Program-made: the position numbers and the translations under genes
Source: AP-15 sp963700185
Lineage (GTDB): Bacteria; Pseudomonadota; Alphaproteobacteria; ATCC43930; CGMCC-115725
Assembly (NCBI GenBank): GCA_963700185.1
Contig: CAVOWP010000015.1
Span: 62,001-126,000, forward strand
Direction of reading: 5' to 3'
Length of the DNA stretch: 64,000 bases
In this document: one piece after another, positions 45,240 to 53,542 of the stretch
How positions within the stretch are numbered: position 1 is the first letter of the stretch
Layout of the letters: each line of letters begins with the position of its first letter
The notes under the pieces: generated by a model
Told to the model about the DNA's origin: nothing
The model's database searches: none
Seen by the model: only the letters and a program-made list of their open reading frames with translations

Positions 45240-45938
45240 TGAGCTCGGCGGCAACGCGCCGTTCATCGTCTTTGACGACGCCGACATCCAGACCTGCGTG
45301 TGCGCCAACCGCATCCTGGTGCAGGACGGCGTCCATGACGCCTTTACCAAGCGCTTCGCCGAGACCGCCGGGGCGATGAAAGTCGCCGATGGGTTCGAGC
45401 CCGGCGCGGTGATCGGCCCGCTGATTGACATGAAGGCGGTCGAGAAGGTCGAGGCGCACATCGCCTTCGCCTTAAAGAAGGGCGCCAAGGTGGTGACCGG
45501 CGGCAAGCGCGCCGCCCAGGGCGGCACCTTCTTCGAGCCGACGGTGCTGACCGATGTGACGACCGACATGGTCATCACCAAGGAGGAGACCTTTGGTCCG
45601 GTCGCCCCGCTCTACCGCTTCAAGACCGATGCCGAGGCCGTCGAGATGGCCAACGACACCCCCACCCTAACCCTCCCCCGCTCGCGGGGGAGGGTTAGGG
45701 AGGGGGGCGCCGCCTATTTCTACAGCCGCGACATCGGCCGCATCCGGCGCGTCGCCGAGGCGCTCGAATACGGCATCGTCGGCATCAACGGGGGCATCAT
45801 CTCGACCGAGATCGCGCCCTTCGGCGGCATGAAGGAAAGGCATCGGCCCCCCATCTGGCGGTTCACCGGGGCTCGAATTACGGCATCGAGGAATTCCTCG
45901 AAGTCAAATACCTCTGCATCGGCGGCATCGACCGCTAA
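45240..45938 (+). pseudogene. ALDH copy D, internally deleted with palindromic insertion
   Basis: It starts at LGGNAPFIVFDDADI and ends at the ALDH stop. About 17 codons including RNAGQ are missing, though TCVCANR with the catalytic Cys remains. A palindrome (45660-45707) replaces four codons after MANDT and is in frame here. Near the end, GGMKE is followed by an extra stretch (RHRPPIWRFTGARITA) that is also found in copy F, so the two share an ancestor. Upstream it is joined to a fragment of an unrelated protein. Confidence 0.85.
45660..45707. repeat. GC-rich palindromic element in ALDH copy D
   Basis: Core CCTCCCCCGC-TC-GCGGGGGAGG, read in frame as PTLTLPRSRGRVREGG. Confidence 0.85.
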
Positions 45939-46014
45939 GGGTCGCGCCGCCGCGTCTGGCCCGCCTCGATACTCGGCCGCCGGTTGCCTCGCCGGCCGGT
46001 TTGGCCTTGCCGGT

Positions 46015-46508
46015 GAGATTGGTGCGCAGCAGATAACGGCCTTCGCGCCGGCGCACCTGGCGCAGCTTGGCTGCGATCGAGCGCGAAGCTAAACGTCGGC
46101 CGACCCTCGGGCGCCACCGCGACATCGACGAGGCGCCAGGCCGCCGGTGCCTTGGCGCGCGCGGCGCCGAGCTTCATGAGCAGTTCCTCGCGATCGAGGT
46201 CCATGGCGGCGAGTCTCCTTGAGCCGCGCCCATAGCCATTTGAGTTTGCGCCTGCGCATGGCGCGTTCCTTGTTGATGCGCGCATGGCTTTGCGCCAGCA
46301 CGTAAAGCTCCTGATCCTGCGGCAGGAGCTTCACGTCCACGCCCTCGCGCACCGCCTGCCAGGGCAGCGTAACGAGGTGCTTCTCCAGCTTGGACAGCCG
46401 CCCCTTGGGGGTGCCGACCAGATAGGAAACCGGCGGATCGGCTGCGCGCATCTCGGCCAGCACCTCCTCGGTCGGAATGCCGCGGTCCATCACCCAGATG
46501 CGGTTGGC
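46015..46508 (-). mobile_element. IS1634-type transposase remnant
   Basis: On the minus strand the frame from 46508 reads NRIWVMDRGIPTEEVLAEMR and YLVGTPKGRLSKLEKHLVTL, then SHARINKERAMRRRKLKWLW; after frame changes it continues as AAMDLDREELLMKLGAA and EGRYLLRTNLTG. This is the middle of an IS1634-family DDE transposase, with the second catalytic Asp in VMDRG. Both ends are missing and the frames are broken, so it is inactive. No terminal inverted repeats are seen. A 9-bp direct repeat, TTGGCCTTG, lies at 46001-46009 and 46504-46512. Confidence 0.75.
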
Positions 46509-46512
46509 CTTG

Positions 46513-46956
46513 TTAAGCGACTGACTTTTCTCTTACCTCGATGCCGATCTCGTATCCGAGCGCAGCTAGCGCGTCCTCGAGGCTCGCCAGGCTGCTCGCG
46601 GCGCGCGGATCGATGAGCCGTGCGGCTTTGCGTTCGTCAATGTGAAGATCGTGAGCCAGGTCGGCTACCGCCATTCGCTTCTTCCGGAGCCCGCTGTAAA
46701 GAGCCGCCTTCAACGAGATTGTCGCGTCGGGCGCCACCCAGTGCATGTCGCCTGCGACCGGCGAGGGAGCCGGAACCGGCTCGCCGCGCCTGATCCGCCC
46801 GGCGAGCGCTTCCGAAAGGCAGTCGATTGCCTCGACGAGCGCCTCCGCCTGCGTTGCTCCGTCCGTAAGAGCCTCGGGCAGGTCGGGGAAACGGACCAAA
46901 TAGCTTCCGTCGGGCTGACGCTGCAGCTCCGCAGGAAAGGAATACCGACTCGGCAT
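46513..46956 (-). CDS. hicB: HicB-family antitoxin (copy 1)
   Basis: A 147-residue HicB: the N-terminal partial RNase-H-like fold (YSFPAELQRQPDGSYLVRFPD) with EALVEAIDCLSEALAGRI, then a helix-turn-helix (MAVADLAHDLHIDERKAARLID, split in text) for autoregulation. It lies 12 bases after hicA on the same strand, in the hicA-hicB order. A near-identical copy lies at 50404. Confidence 0.9.
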   Translation of the reverse strand: MPSRYSFPAELQRQPDGSYLVRFPDLPEALTDGATQAEALVEAIDCLSEALAGRIRRGEPVPAPSPVAGDMHWVAPDATISLKAALYSGLRKKRMAVADLAHDLHIDERKAARLIDPRAASSLASLEDALAALGYEIGIEVREKSVA

Positions 46957-46968
46957 CGCACTTCTCTC

Positions 46969-47184
46969 CTAGTTCAAATCGCGTTCGGTCAAGCCGAGCT
47001 GCCGGAGCATTGCGTGCAAAAGGCCTGGACGGATCTCCTTTCGGCGGTCCTCCATCACTGTATAGCGATGTCCATAGCGTATAGTCCCGTGGGTGCCCTT
47101 GCCGCGCTCCGCCTCGAAGCTGACCTCGACGCCGCGTTGCCTCCCGATTTTCTGGAGCCTCCGGTAAAGTTCATTCCCGTTCAT
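46969..47184 (-). CDS. hicA: HicA mRNA interferase toxin (copy 1)
   Basis: A 71-residue toxin with a double-stranded-RNA-binding-like fold: MNGNELYRRLQKIGRQRG, catalytic His32 in GKGTHGTIRYG, then KEIRPGLLHAMLRQLGLTERDL. The start at 47184 is chosen as the start of MNGNEL; an upstream ATG at 47199 is possible. The pair is complete here, unlike the second copy. Confidence 0.9.
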   Translation of the reverse strand: MNGNELYRRLQKIGRQRGVEVSFEAERGKGTHGTIRYGHRYTVMEDRRKEIRPGLLHAMLRQLGLTERDLN

Positions 47185-47257
47185 CGCCTCCAGCATCATA
47201 CATCACAAGTGTGGTCGCGCTGCGCACAGCCGGGGCCTTATTTGTTATGACAGGCGA

Positions 47258-47340
47258 CCGAAATCGGCGGCGAGCTGACCTTCACCGGCTCGACCGAAGT
47301 CGGAAAATTGCTGATGGAGCAGTGCGCCGGCGCGGTCAAG
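47258..47340 (+). pseudogene. ALDH copy E, short fragment
   Basis: An 83-base match to gabD 38778-38887 containing EIGGE, then LTFTGSTEVGKLLMEQCAG and VK. It has an internal deletion of about 30 bases that joins two TGACCT copies. It shows that the 5' half of the gene was once also present in this region. Confidence 0.75.
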
Positions 47341-47369
47341 ATGCCAAGCTGTACAAGGCGCTTGGCAGT

Positions 47370-48014
47370 TTAGCCCTGGGAGCGATGCAACCCGTCGAGC
47401 ACCAAGGCCACGGTCCGATCTATGAGCCTGGTTCGGGAAAGGCGTTCGTCCGGGCTGGATCCAGGCCCGGCAGCAAGCAGGCTTGCCGCCCCGTGCATCG
47501 CAGCCCAGGCGGCCCAGGCGTCCGTGGTGCGGTTGAGATCGCTGGGATCGCCTCCAACTTGCAGAGCCACGGCTGACCGAAGGACGGCGAAGGACGCCAG
47601 CGCTGCGGCTCGAAGGTCAGGATATTTGTTCGGCGCAGAGATAAGGCGACCAAACATCAGGAAGAACACAGCGGGCTGCTCAATTGCGAACTCAATATAT
47701 GTTCGCGAAACTATCCTCAGCCGCTCGGTCGGATCGTCAATGGACTCGACGCGCTTGCGACAAGTTGCCGTGAGCCGCTCGAAGCCCTCGACCGCCACCG
47801 CAACAAGGAGCGCTTCCTTGTTTCGGAAATGATGAAACGACGCGGTGGGAGAAACACCGGCTCTTCGGGCAACTTCACGCAGGCTGATATCCTTGCCGCC
47901 GGATTCAATGACGGCCGCCCATCCTTCTTCCAGTAACGTTCGGCGTAGATCGCCATGGTGGTAGGGACGCTCGCCGGCGGCGGGAGCGGCGCGGAGAGCA
48001 CGAGAGGCGGGCAT
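47370..48014 (-). CDS. TetR/AcrR-family transcriptional regulator
   Basis: A 214-residue regulator with an N-terminal TetR helix-turn-helix: HHGDLRRTLLEEGWAAVIES, then ISLREVARRAGVSPTASFHHF and RNKEALLVAVAVEGF. The C-terminal ligand domain resembles the WHG/TetR_C type (AFAIEQPAVFFLMFG-like). ATG 48014 is preferred. It is cotranscribed with or just downstream of the carotenoid oxygenase, and the palindrome at 49852-49870 is a likely binding site. The ligand may be an apocarotenoid, by inference from the neighbour. Confidence 0.9.
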   Translation of the reverse strand: MPASRALRAAPAAGERPYHHGDLRRTLLEEGWAAVIESGGKDISLREVARRAGVSPTASFHHFRNKEALLVAVAVEGFERLTATCRKRVESIDDPTERLRIVSRTYIEFAIEQPAVFFLMFGRLISAPNKYPDLRAAALASFAVLRSAVALQVGGDPSDLNRTTDAWAAWAAMHGAASLLAAGPGSSPDERLSRTRLIDRTVALVLDGLHRSQG

Positions 48015-48122
48015 CAATCGTCACCTTGTCTCATCTGGGCTCTATTGCGACACTCAGTGATCCTTGCGGGCGGGACGATCCTCAGGAACACACCACGCAA
48101 AACAGGTGTTAACGCGAATGCT

Positions 48123-48212
48123 ATGTTCGCGAAACGCTGGCACGCCTATGCTCTCGCCCTCGCCTCACTTGGCTTCTGGGGCGCAGTTTTCTGGGCGATC
48201 TTTCTGCGCTAA
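48123..48212 (+). CDS. Possible 29-residue membrane peptide
   Basis: ATG 48123 to TAA 48212. The peptide has one hydrophobic helix (AYALALASLGFWGAVFWAIF) with basic ends. No clear ribosome site and no homologue recognised; chance is possible. Confidence 0.25.
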   Translation: MFAKRWHAYALALASLGFWGAVFWAIFLR

Positions 48213-48295
48213 ATGCCACGGGCTCGTGCTGACCTTTCGGACGGCTCGCCCAATGTCTGTCCGCCACGACAGCTCGGTGCGTCTCAAGGCGGCGT

Positions 48296-49834
48296 TCAGG
48301 ATGCGGCATCCGGGAAAAAAGTGCCGTGGAAGCCGCTGGGTACGTGGTGGGGCAAGAAAGCTCGTGCTTGAGGTTCCAAGGTCGGCGGATCGAGGGCGAG
48401 TAGGTAGGAGCGGCCAGCTCTACCGTCCAAGACAACCGAGAGCAGGATTCCGTCGTTGTCGGCGGTGGCCCCAGGGCGGCGAACGAAGATAGGCTCGCCC
48501 GGGAAGTGACCAGACTGCCTCCAGGTAACGTGCGATCCCGCGACCGTATCGACTGACGCGAGTTGGTCGTAGAAGAGGGCATCCGGATCGGCGCTGATCC
48601 CGGTGCTATAGAAATGGCGGTATCGGCGGCCGTTGAGGCGCAGGTAGTCTATCGTCGGCAATTCGACTGTGATCGGCGCCAGCTCTTGCTCGGTCACCCG
48701 TCCGGTTGTCAGGTCGAGCCGATATCGCATCGGTCTTGCATGCGACCGTAGCTCTGGCGTGCGAGTGGTCTTCAGGCGACCGCCGGGCGGCCGGAGTGCA
48801 GGGTTCAGGTACAGCTCGGCGGGGTGATCGCCATTGTCATAGGCAGCGACGTCCAAAACCACAGTGTCGCCCTCGTCATACGCGTTGATCGTATGCATGA
48901 TGTAGGACGGACGAACCTCGAAGCGGCGAAGGAGGTTTCCGTTGGCTTGATCGAGCACATGGAACGTCATAGGCGCCTCTTCGCGCCAATGCAGAGATTC
49001 GAGGAATGAGCCGCCTTCGAGAAGCACCAAAGGATCCGAGCGCAGCGGGCTTTCCGGAAACACGATCCGCCGCTGGGTGACACAGAACGCGTGCACGTAT
49101 GCAGCCTGGTCAGTGGTCAATACGCCGATGGGCTCACGCCGGCGCGTCCCATGCGGGATGCGGAAGAAGTTATATGCGGTGGGACGGCCGGGCGCCCCAG
49201 GTTGGGTGAAGTAGCTGATGATGTCGCCGTCGGCCGGAGCTACGTGGCAATGCGCCGTAGTCCCTCGGTGGAACCAATTTTCGATCGGATTGCCGGCGCA
49301 GTCCTGATGCTGCAACTGATCGGTCCAGACCAGCGGACCGCGCGTCTCCAAGGTCTCCAAATCGTAAGCCATCGGGATCGTACTGCCGTCAGTCAGCGCA
49401 ACGTGCTGGCCCGCAATGCGCGCGAGCGCGACACCCGCGTTGACATCCGGCGTGTCCCCCCTTCGGAGTTCCTCTGAGACCCGTTCCAGCCGATCGCGGT
49501 CCAAGCGCGTAGCGAAGGTCGGGTAACCCATTCGGCCATTCTGAGTTGCGTACTCGAAAGACCGGCTCCGCACGAACCGGTTGCGGTACGACACCTCGCC
49601 GTTGCGGAATCCGAACCGGTGCAGCATCGCAAGGCCGTCGAAGTGATGATTGAACACATCATTGCCGGCCTCGAATTTCGCCGGGCCGTTGCGCACCAGG
49701 TTTCCTGACAGCCAGTCCGGGAAGTGACCTTCCGTCGGAAGGCTCTCAAGGACGACCTCGGCATCCAGCGTAAGAAAGCCCGCTGCGTGTAGCGGCGCGC
49801 CGTCAGGCGCCAATTCATCCATCTTGTTCGACAT
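48296..49834 (-). CDS. Carotenoid oxygenase (RPE65/CCD family)
   Basis: A 512-residue seven-bladed propeller non-haem iron oxygenase that cleaves carotenoids or stilbene-like double bonds. The four iron-binding His regions are visible: TTAHCHVAPADG, AAYVHAFCVT, SYIMHTINAYDEGD and SGFHGTFFPDA at the C-terminus. Start ATG 49834 has AAGGAG upstream. It has no signal peptide. It lies in the accessory mosaic, with a perfect palindrome immediately upstream and a TetR gene downstream on the same strand. Whether the substrate is a carotenoid or a lignin-type stilbene cannot be told from sequence alone. Confidence 0.92.
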   Translation of the reverse strand: MSNKMDELAPDGAPLHAAGFLTLDAEVVLESLPTEGHFPDWLSGNLVRNGPAKFEAGNDVFNHHFDGLAMLHRFGFRNGEVSYRNRFVRSRSFEYATQNGRMGYPTFATRLDRDRLERVSEELRRGDTPDVNAGVALARIAGQHVALTDGSTIPMAYDLETLETRGPLVWTDQLQHQDCAGNPIENWFHRGTTAHCHVAPADGDIISYFTQPGAPGRPTAYNFFRIPHGTRRREPIGVLTTDQAAYVHAFCVTQRRIVFPESPLRSDPLVLLEGGSFLESLHWREEAPMTFHVLDQANGNLLRRFEVRPSYIMHTINAYDEGDTVVLDVAAYDNGDHPAELYLNPALRPPGGRLKTTRTPELRSHARPMRYRLDLTTGRVTEQELAPITVELPTIDYLRLNGRRYRHFYSTGISADPDALFYDQLASVDTVAGSHVTWRQSGHFPGEPIFVRRPGATADNDGILLSVVLDGRAGRSYLLALDPPTLEPQARAFLPHHVPSGFHGTFFPDAAS

Positions 49835-49851
49835 TTTGCACTCCTTGGATT

Positions 49852-49870
49852 ATCTTATCAGTGATAAGAT
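49852..49870. promoter_or_regulatory. Perfect palindrome, likely TetR operator
   Basis: ATCTTATCA-G-TGATAAGAT is a perfect 9-bp inverted repeat with one central base, 18 bases upstream of the carotenoid oxygenase ATG, where a promoter or leader would lie. The TetR gene downstream is the obvious candidate binder. Confidence 0.65.
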
Positions 49871-49993
49871 GAGTGCTAGTGTCTGCGGATGCAAGACGCA
49901 TCGGGAGCTGCGGCGCCGCGTCGCATAGCAGCAAAAATCTTCTGCGGCTTCCCGCAAGGGAGCGACTCGTAGCATCTCGATAGCGCGCGGCTC

Positions 49994-50336
49994 CTTGACG
50001 ACGCCGGTATCGAGATGGCGGTCAAGACCGATGCCGAGGCCGTCGAGATGGCCAACGACACCCCCACCCTTCCCTCCCCCGCTCGCGGGGGAGGGAAGGA
50101 GGGGGCGCCGCCTATTTCTACAGCCGCGACATCGGCCGCATCCGGCGGGTCGCCGAGGCGCTCGAATACGGCATCGTCGGCATCAACGGGGGCATCATCT
50201 CGACCGAGATCGCGCCCTTCGGCGGCATGAAGGAAAGGCATCGGCCCCCATCTGGCGGTTCACCGGGGCTCGGAATTACGGCATCGAGGAATTCCTCGAA
50301 GTCAAATAACTCTGCATGGGCGGCATCGACCGCTAA
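49994..50336 (+). pseudogene. ALDH copy F, deleted with palindromic insertion
   Basis: It begins at FDDADI-like sequence and jumps after VK to KTDAEAVEMANDT, a deletion of about 350 bases joining two TCAAG sites. A palindrome at 50061-50105 follows. The 3' end carries the same RHRPPIWRFTG-type insertion as copy D and an in-frame TAA at 50307 where gabD has AAATAC. It is a decayed duplicate of copy D. Confidence 0.85.
50061..50105. repeat. GC-rich palindromic element in ALDH copy F
   Basis: Core CCTCCCCCGC-TC-GCGGGGGAGG, at the same ALDH position as in copies C and D. Confidence 0.85.
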
Positions 50337-50403
50337 GGCTCGCGCCGCCGCGTCTGGCCCGCCTCGATACTCGGCCGCCGGTTGCCTCGCCGGCCGGTTT
50401 GGC

Positions 50404-50847
50404 TTAAGCGACTGACTTTTCTCTTACCTCGATGCCGATCTCGTATCCGAGCGCAGCTAGCGCGTCCTCGAGGCTCGCCAGGCTGCTCGCGGCGCGCGGA
50501 TCGATGAGCCGTGCGGCTTTGCGTTCGTCAATGTGAAGATCGTGAGCCAGGTCGGCTACCGCCATTCGCTTCTTCCGGAGCCCGCTGTAAAGAGCCGCCT
50601 TCAACGAGATTGTCGCGTCGGGCGCCACCCAGTGCATGTCGCCTGCGACCGGCGAGGGAGCCGGAACCGGCTCGCCGCGCCTGATCCGCCCGGCGAGCGC
50701 TTCCGAAAGGCAGTCGATTGCCTCGACGAGCGCCTCCGCCTGCGTTGCTCCGTCCGTAAGAGCCTTGGGTAGGTCGGGGAAACGGACCAAATAGCTTCCG
50801 TCGGGCTGATGCTGCAGCTCCGCAGGAAAGGAATACCGACTCGGCAT
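50404..50847 (-). CDS. hicB: HicB-family antitoxin (copy 2, orphan)
   Basis: 147 residues, nearly identical to copy 1 at 46513; the visible differences are Gln to His in ELQHQPDG and Glu to Lys in DLPKALTD. It directly follows ALDH copy F with the IS remnant absent. Its toxin partner is truncated, so it may act as an orphan antitoxin able to bind HicA from copy 1, or as a free regulator. Confidence 0.88.
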   Translation of the reverse strand: MPSRYSFPAELQHQPDGSYLVRFPDLPKALTDGATQAEALVEAIDCLSEALAGRIRRGEPVPAPSPVAGDMHWVAPDATISLKAALYSGLRKKRMAVADLAHDLHIDERKAARLIDPRAASSLASLEDALAALGYEIGIEVREKSVA

Positions 50848-50859
50848 CGCACTTCTCTC

Positions 50860-50975
50860 CTAGTTCAAATCGCGTTCGGTCAAGCCGAGCTGCCGGAGCA
50901 TTGCGTGCAAAAGGCCTGGACGGATCTCCTTTCGGCGGTCCTTCATCACTGTATAGCGATGTCCATAGCGTATAG
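50860..50975 (-). pseudogene. hicA: 5'-truncated hicA
   Basis: The last 37 or so codons of HicA (RYGHRYTVMKDRRKEIRPG, LLHAMLRQLGLTERDL) are present. The start, the catalytic His and the promoter are lost at a sharp junction near 50975, where identity with copy 1 ends. Confidence 0.8.
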
Positions 50976-51548
50976 AGATGGCGCGGCGAGCTGAACTCGA
51001 ACCCGCTTCTCCATGAGGGCGGTGTGTCCCTGCATTCGTCTCCGGCTGCCCGCGGTCGGGCGTTCGAGCTCGACAAGAACAGATCATGAACCTATATGCG
51101 AGCGAGCCTTGTCCGCCCGGAGCCTCGCTGATGCCAGAAATCCTCGCCGATCCGCTTCTGCCGTCCTGTTATCACCTGTTTCTGGCGGCGGGAATCCAGG
51201 AGTCTCAATGGCTTGATCCTGATTCTGTTGTGCCTCGCCTGCGATGCGTCGGGGCGTTTCGCGAACACCGGATAGAAATTTAGTTCTGCCGGCGTGATCG
51301 AAGCCACAGACGCGAATTGGACGCTGGATAGACAAAACACTACCCCTCCGGCGCTTGACTTAACGAAGCGTCGGCACCCGCACATATTTCGGTCCGTGAA
51401 CTGTGACCCAGCTCACACCTCTCATCGACGCGGATGGATACCATACGTACGGGAAATGGACCTGGGCGATCGGCGCCGCGGGTCAGACCCGGCTTGTCGC
51501 GGCCAGCGCTAGACCGCGCCTTCATCAACGCAACAGGAGAGACAGAAT
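50976..51548. other. 573-bp stretch without a supported gene
   Basis: Right border of the mosaic. Short open frames on both strands (for example 51086-51283) lack coding character and ribosome sites. I see no tRNA, IS or ALDH sequence. CAGGAG at about 51532 belongs to the next gene. Confidence 0.5.
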
Positions 51549-53490
51549 ATGAGCAAAACTCACGCGCTTGCCGAGAGACGAACCGCGGGCGGCGGCAAGA
51601 GTGCAAGGAGCGCGGAAACCGGAACCGCCGGCGGCGGCGATCTTATTGTCGAGAGCACCCTTTCGGGTCCGGCGGCAACCGCCGCGGGCGGTAACGGCGC
51701 CCCACTCCCCATCGTCCACGACCTCGGCATGTTCCAAGGCGTGGCCGGCGGGACAGCCGCATCGGCAGCGTCGGCCGCTCCCGCCGGCCAGGCCGGCGTG
51801 GCCGGCGGCGACGCGCCGGCCGCGACCCCGTCCGCCACCCCGTCTGCGTCGGCCGTCGCAGGCGGCGATGCGGCGATGGGGGCTGAAGCCCCCGTTGCGC
51901 GTGCCGGCGGCGATACGGCGCTCGGCCGCGATTTGCCGGCATTCCATGTGTTCGGCCCGCGCGACCACGTGATGACCGAAGCCGCGGTCCCCGGCCTCGG
52001 CGATGTCGGCAACAACCCGAACTACATACAGCGTGGCAGCACGGCGCATTTTGTCGTTTTCTACGACAGCGCGCTCGGCAACGCCGGCGCCAGTGCGGCC
52101 GACGCCGTGCTCGGCAAATGTGAGGCGGACTTCAATACCTTGCGCGGCTGGTTCAGCAATACGACACCGGGCAGCCTGCCGTTCAATGTCTACATCACCA
52201 CTGCCTCCAACGGCGCCAGCCACGCGAGTTGCTCGTCGACCACGCTCTACCTGGGCGCCAATTCGAGCAATCCGATCAACAACTCTTTCGTCCTCCAGTT
52301 GCTGATCGCCGAAGAGGACGAGGTGTTCGAAGCCGCGTTCGGCCATGGCTGGAATTGCGGCGCCAGCAACGGCGAGGGCCTCTCCCGCGTGCTGGCCAAC
52401 GACCTTTATCCAGGCGCCGAACCGTCCAATTTCGTCTCTTCCGCTTCCTGGCTCGACGCGCCCGGGCGCCCCGACTGGATCAACAACACGGAAGGCACCG
52501 ACCAGCACTACGTATCGATCGGCTGCTCGGTGCTGTTCCTCAACTGGATGCGCTTTCAGCTCGGCTACAGCTGGACCCAGATCATCGCCGCCGGGGACTT
52601 CTAACCTGGCGAAGACCTACCAGAACCTCACCGGCCAGACCGACGGCTACGCGTTGTTCATGGCGCTGATGGACCGCACCTATCCGCGCGGTACTCCCTC
52701 GGGGCTGACCACGGACAACCCGTTCCCGCTCCAGGATGTCGCCTATACCGGCGTCTTCCGCCCTGGCAGCGGCGCGGAATGGGTGGTGCCCGCACAGCCC
52801 TGGTCGGCGATGTTCAACACCGTCAACGGCTACTTCAAGCAGGGTCTGTACGCCGAGGCGCTGAACATCGTAGCCGACGACGACAACATCCTATATTCGG
52901 CCGTTTTCCGCCCCAGCAGCGGCGCCGAGTGGGTGGTGCCGGCTGAGCCGTGGTCGTCGATTGCGACCGTCATCGACAACTACTTCAAGCAGGGCCTGTA
53001 CGTGACCGCACTCGGCATCGCGGAGGCCGGCAACGAGGTGCTGTACTCCGCCGTATTCCGCCCCGGCAGCGGTGCTGAATGGGTGGTCTCGGCGCAGCCC
53101 TGGCCGCAGTTCGCCACCACGGTAAACAACTACTTCAAGCAAGGCCTCTATGTGGCCGCGATTGCGGCGACGATCCAGAACGGCGTGGTGCTGTACTCCG
53201 CCGCCTTCCGCCCCGGCAGCGGCGCCGAATGGGTGGTCTCCGCACAACCCTGGTCGAGCTTCGCACCGACCGTGGACAACTACCTCAAGCAAGGCCTCTA
53301 TGCGGCCGGCATCGCGGTGGTCGAGAGCTCGACCGGGCCGCTCTATACGGCGGTGTTTCGTCCCGGTCCCGGCGGGGCGGAATGGGTGCTCGGCAATTAC
53401 CTGTGGAAAGATTTCGCCAAGCAGACAGACACGTATTTCGCCCAGGGCCTCTACGCCACCGGCATCGCCGCCTCCCGACTGGCGGTCTAG
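51549..53490 (+). CDS. Protein with N-terminal unknown domain and five 50-residue tandem repeats, one frameshift
   Basis: A protein of about 646 residues, interrupted once at 52596-52601 (GACTTC); removing one base gives AAGDSNLAKTYQNLTGQ. It starts at ATG 51549 with CAGGAG upstream. The first 125 residues are low complexity (Ala/Gly/Pro). Residues about 130-385 form a domain with YIQRGSTAHFVVFYDSALG, EEDEVFEAAFGHGWNCGASN and NTEGTDQHYVSIGCSVLFLN, possibly a peptidase-like fold. The C-terminus has five exact 150-base repeats from 52741, each with YSAVFRPGSGAEWVV, PWSSF and NYFKQGLYVAALGI, resembling the bacterial tandem repeat domain of polyglycine hydrolases (BTRD1). It has no signal peptide. 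Function unknown. Confidence 0.8.
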
Positions 53491-53503
53491 CGCCACCGGC
53501 GAA

Positions 53504-53542
53504 ACCCCCACCCTGACCCTCCCCCGCTCGCGGGGGAGGGAG
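53504..53542. repeat. GC-rich palindromic element after repeat-protein gene
   Basis: CCTCCCCCGC-TC-GCGGGGGAGG core 14 bases after the stop of the repeat protein; it could serve as a terminator hairpin. Confidence 0.8.

Noticed and set aside
50975..51015. tRNA-like segment with a GGGTTCGAGTTC stretch on the minus strand
   Set aside because: No matching acceptor stem, D-arm or anticodon arm could be built around it, so it is probably chance.
39596..51548. Integron-type cassette array
   Set aside because: The alternating repeat-cargo layout resembles one, but I see no tyrosine integrase gene and no attC-like sites; the repeats are ALDH coding sequence.
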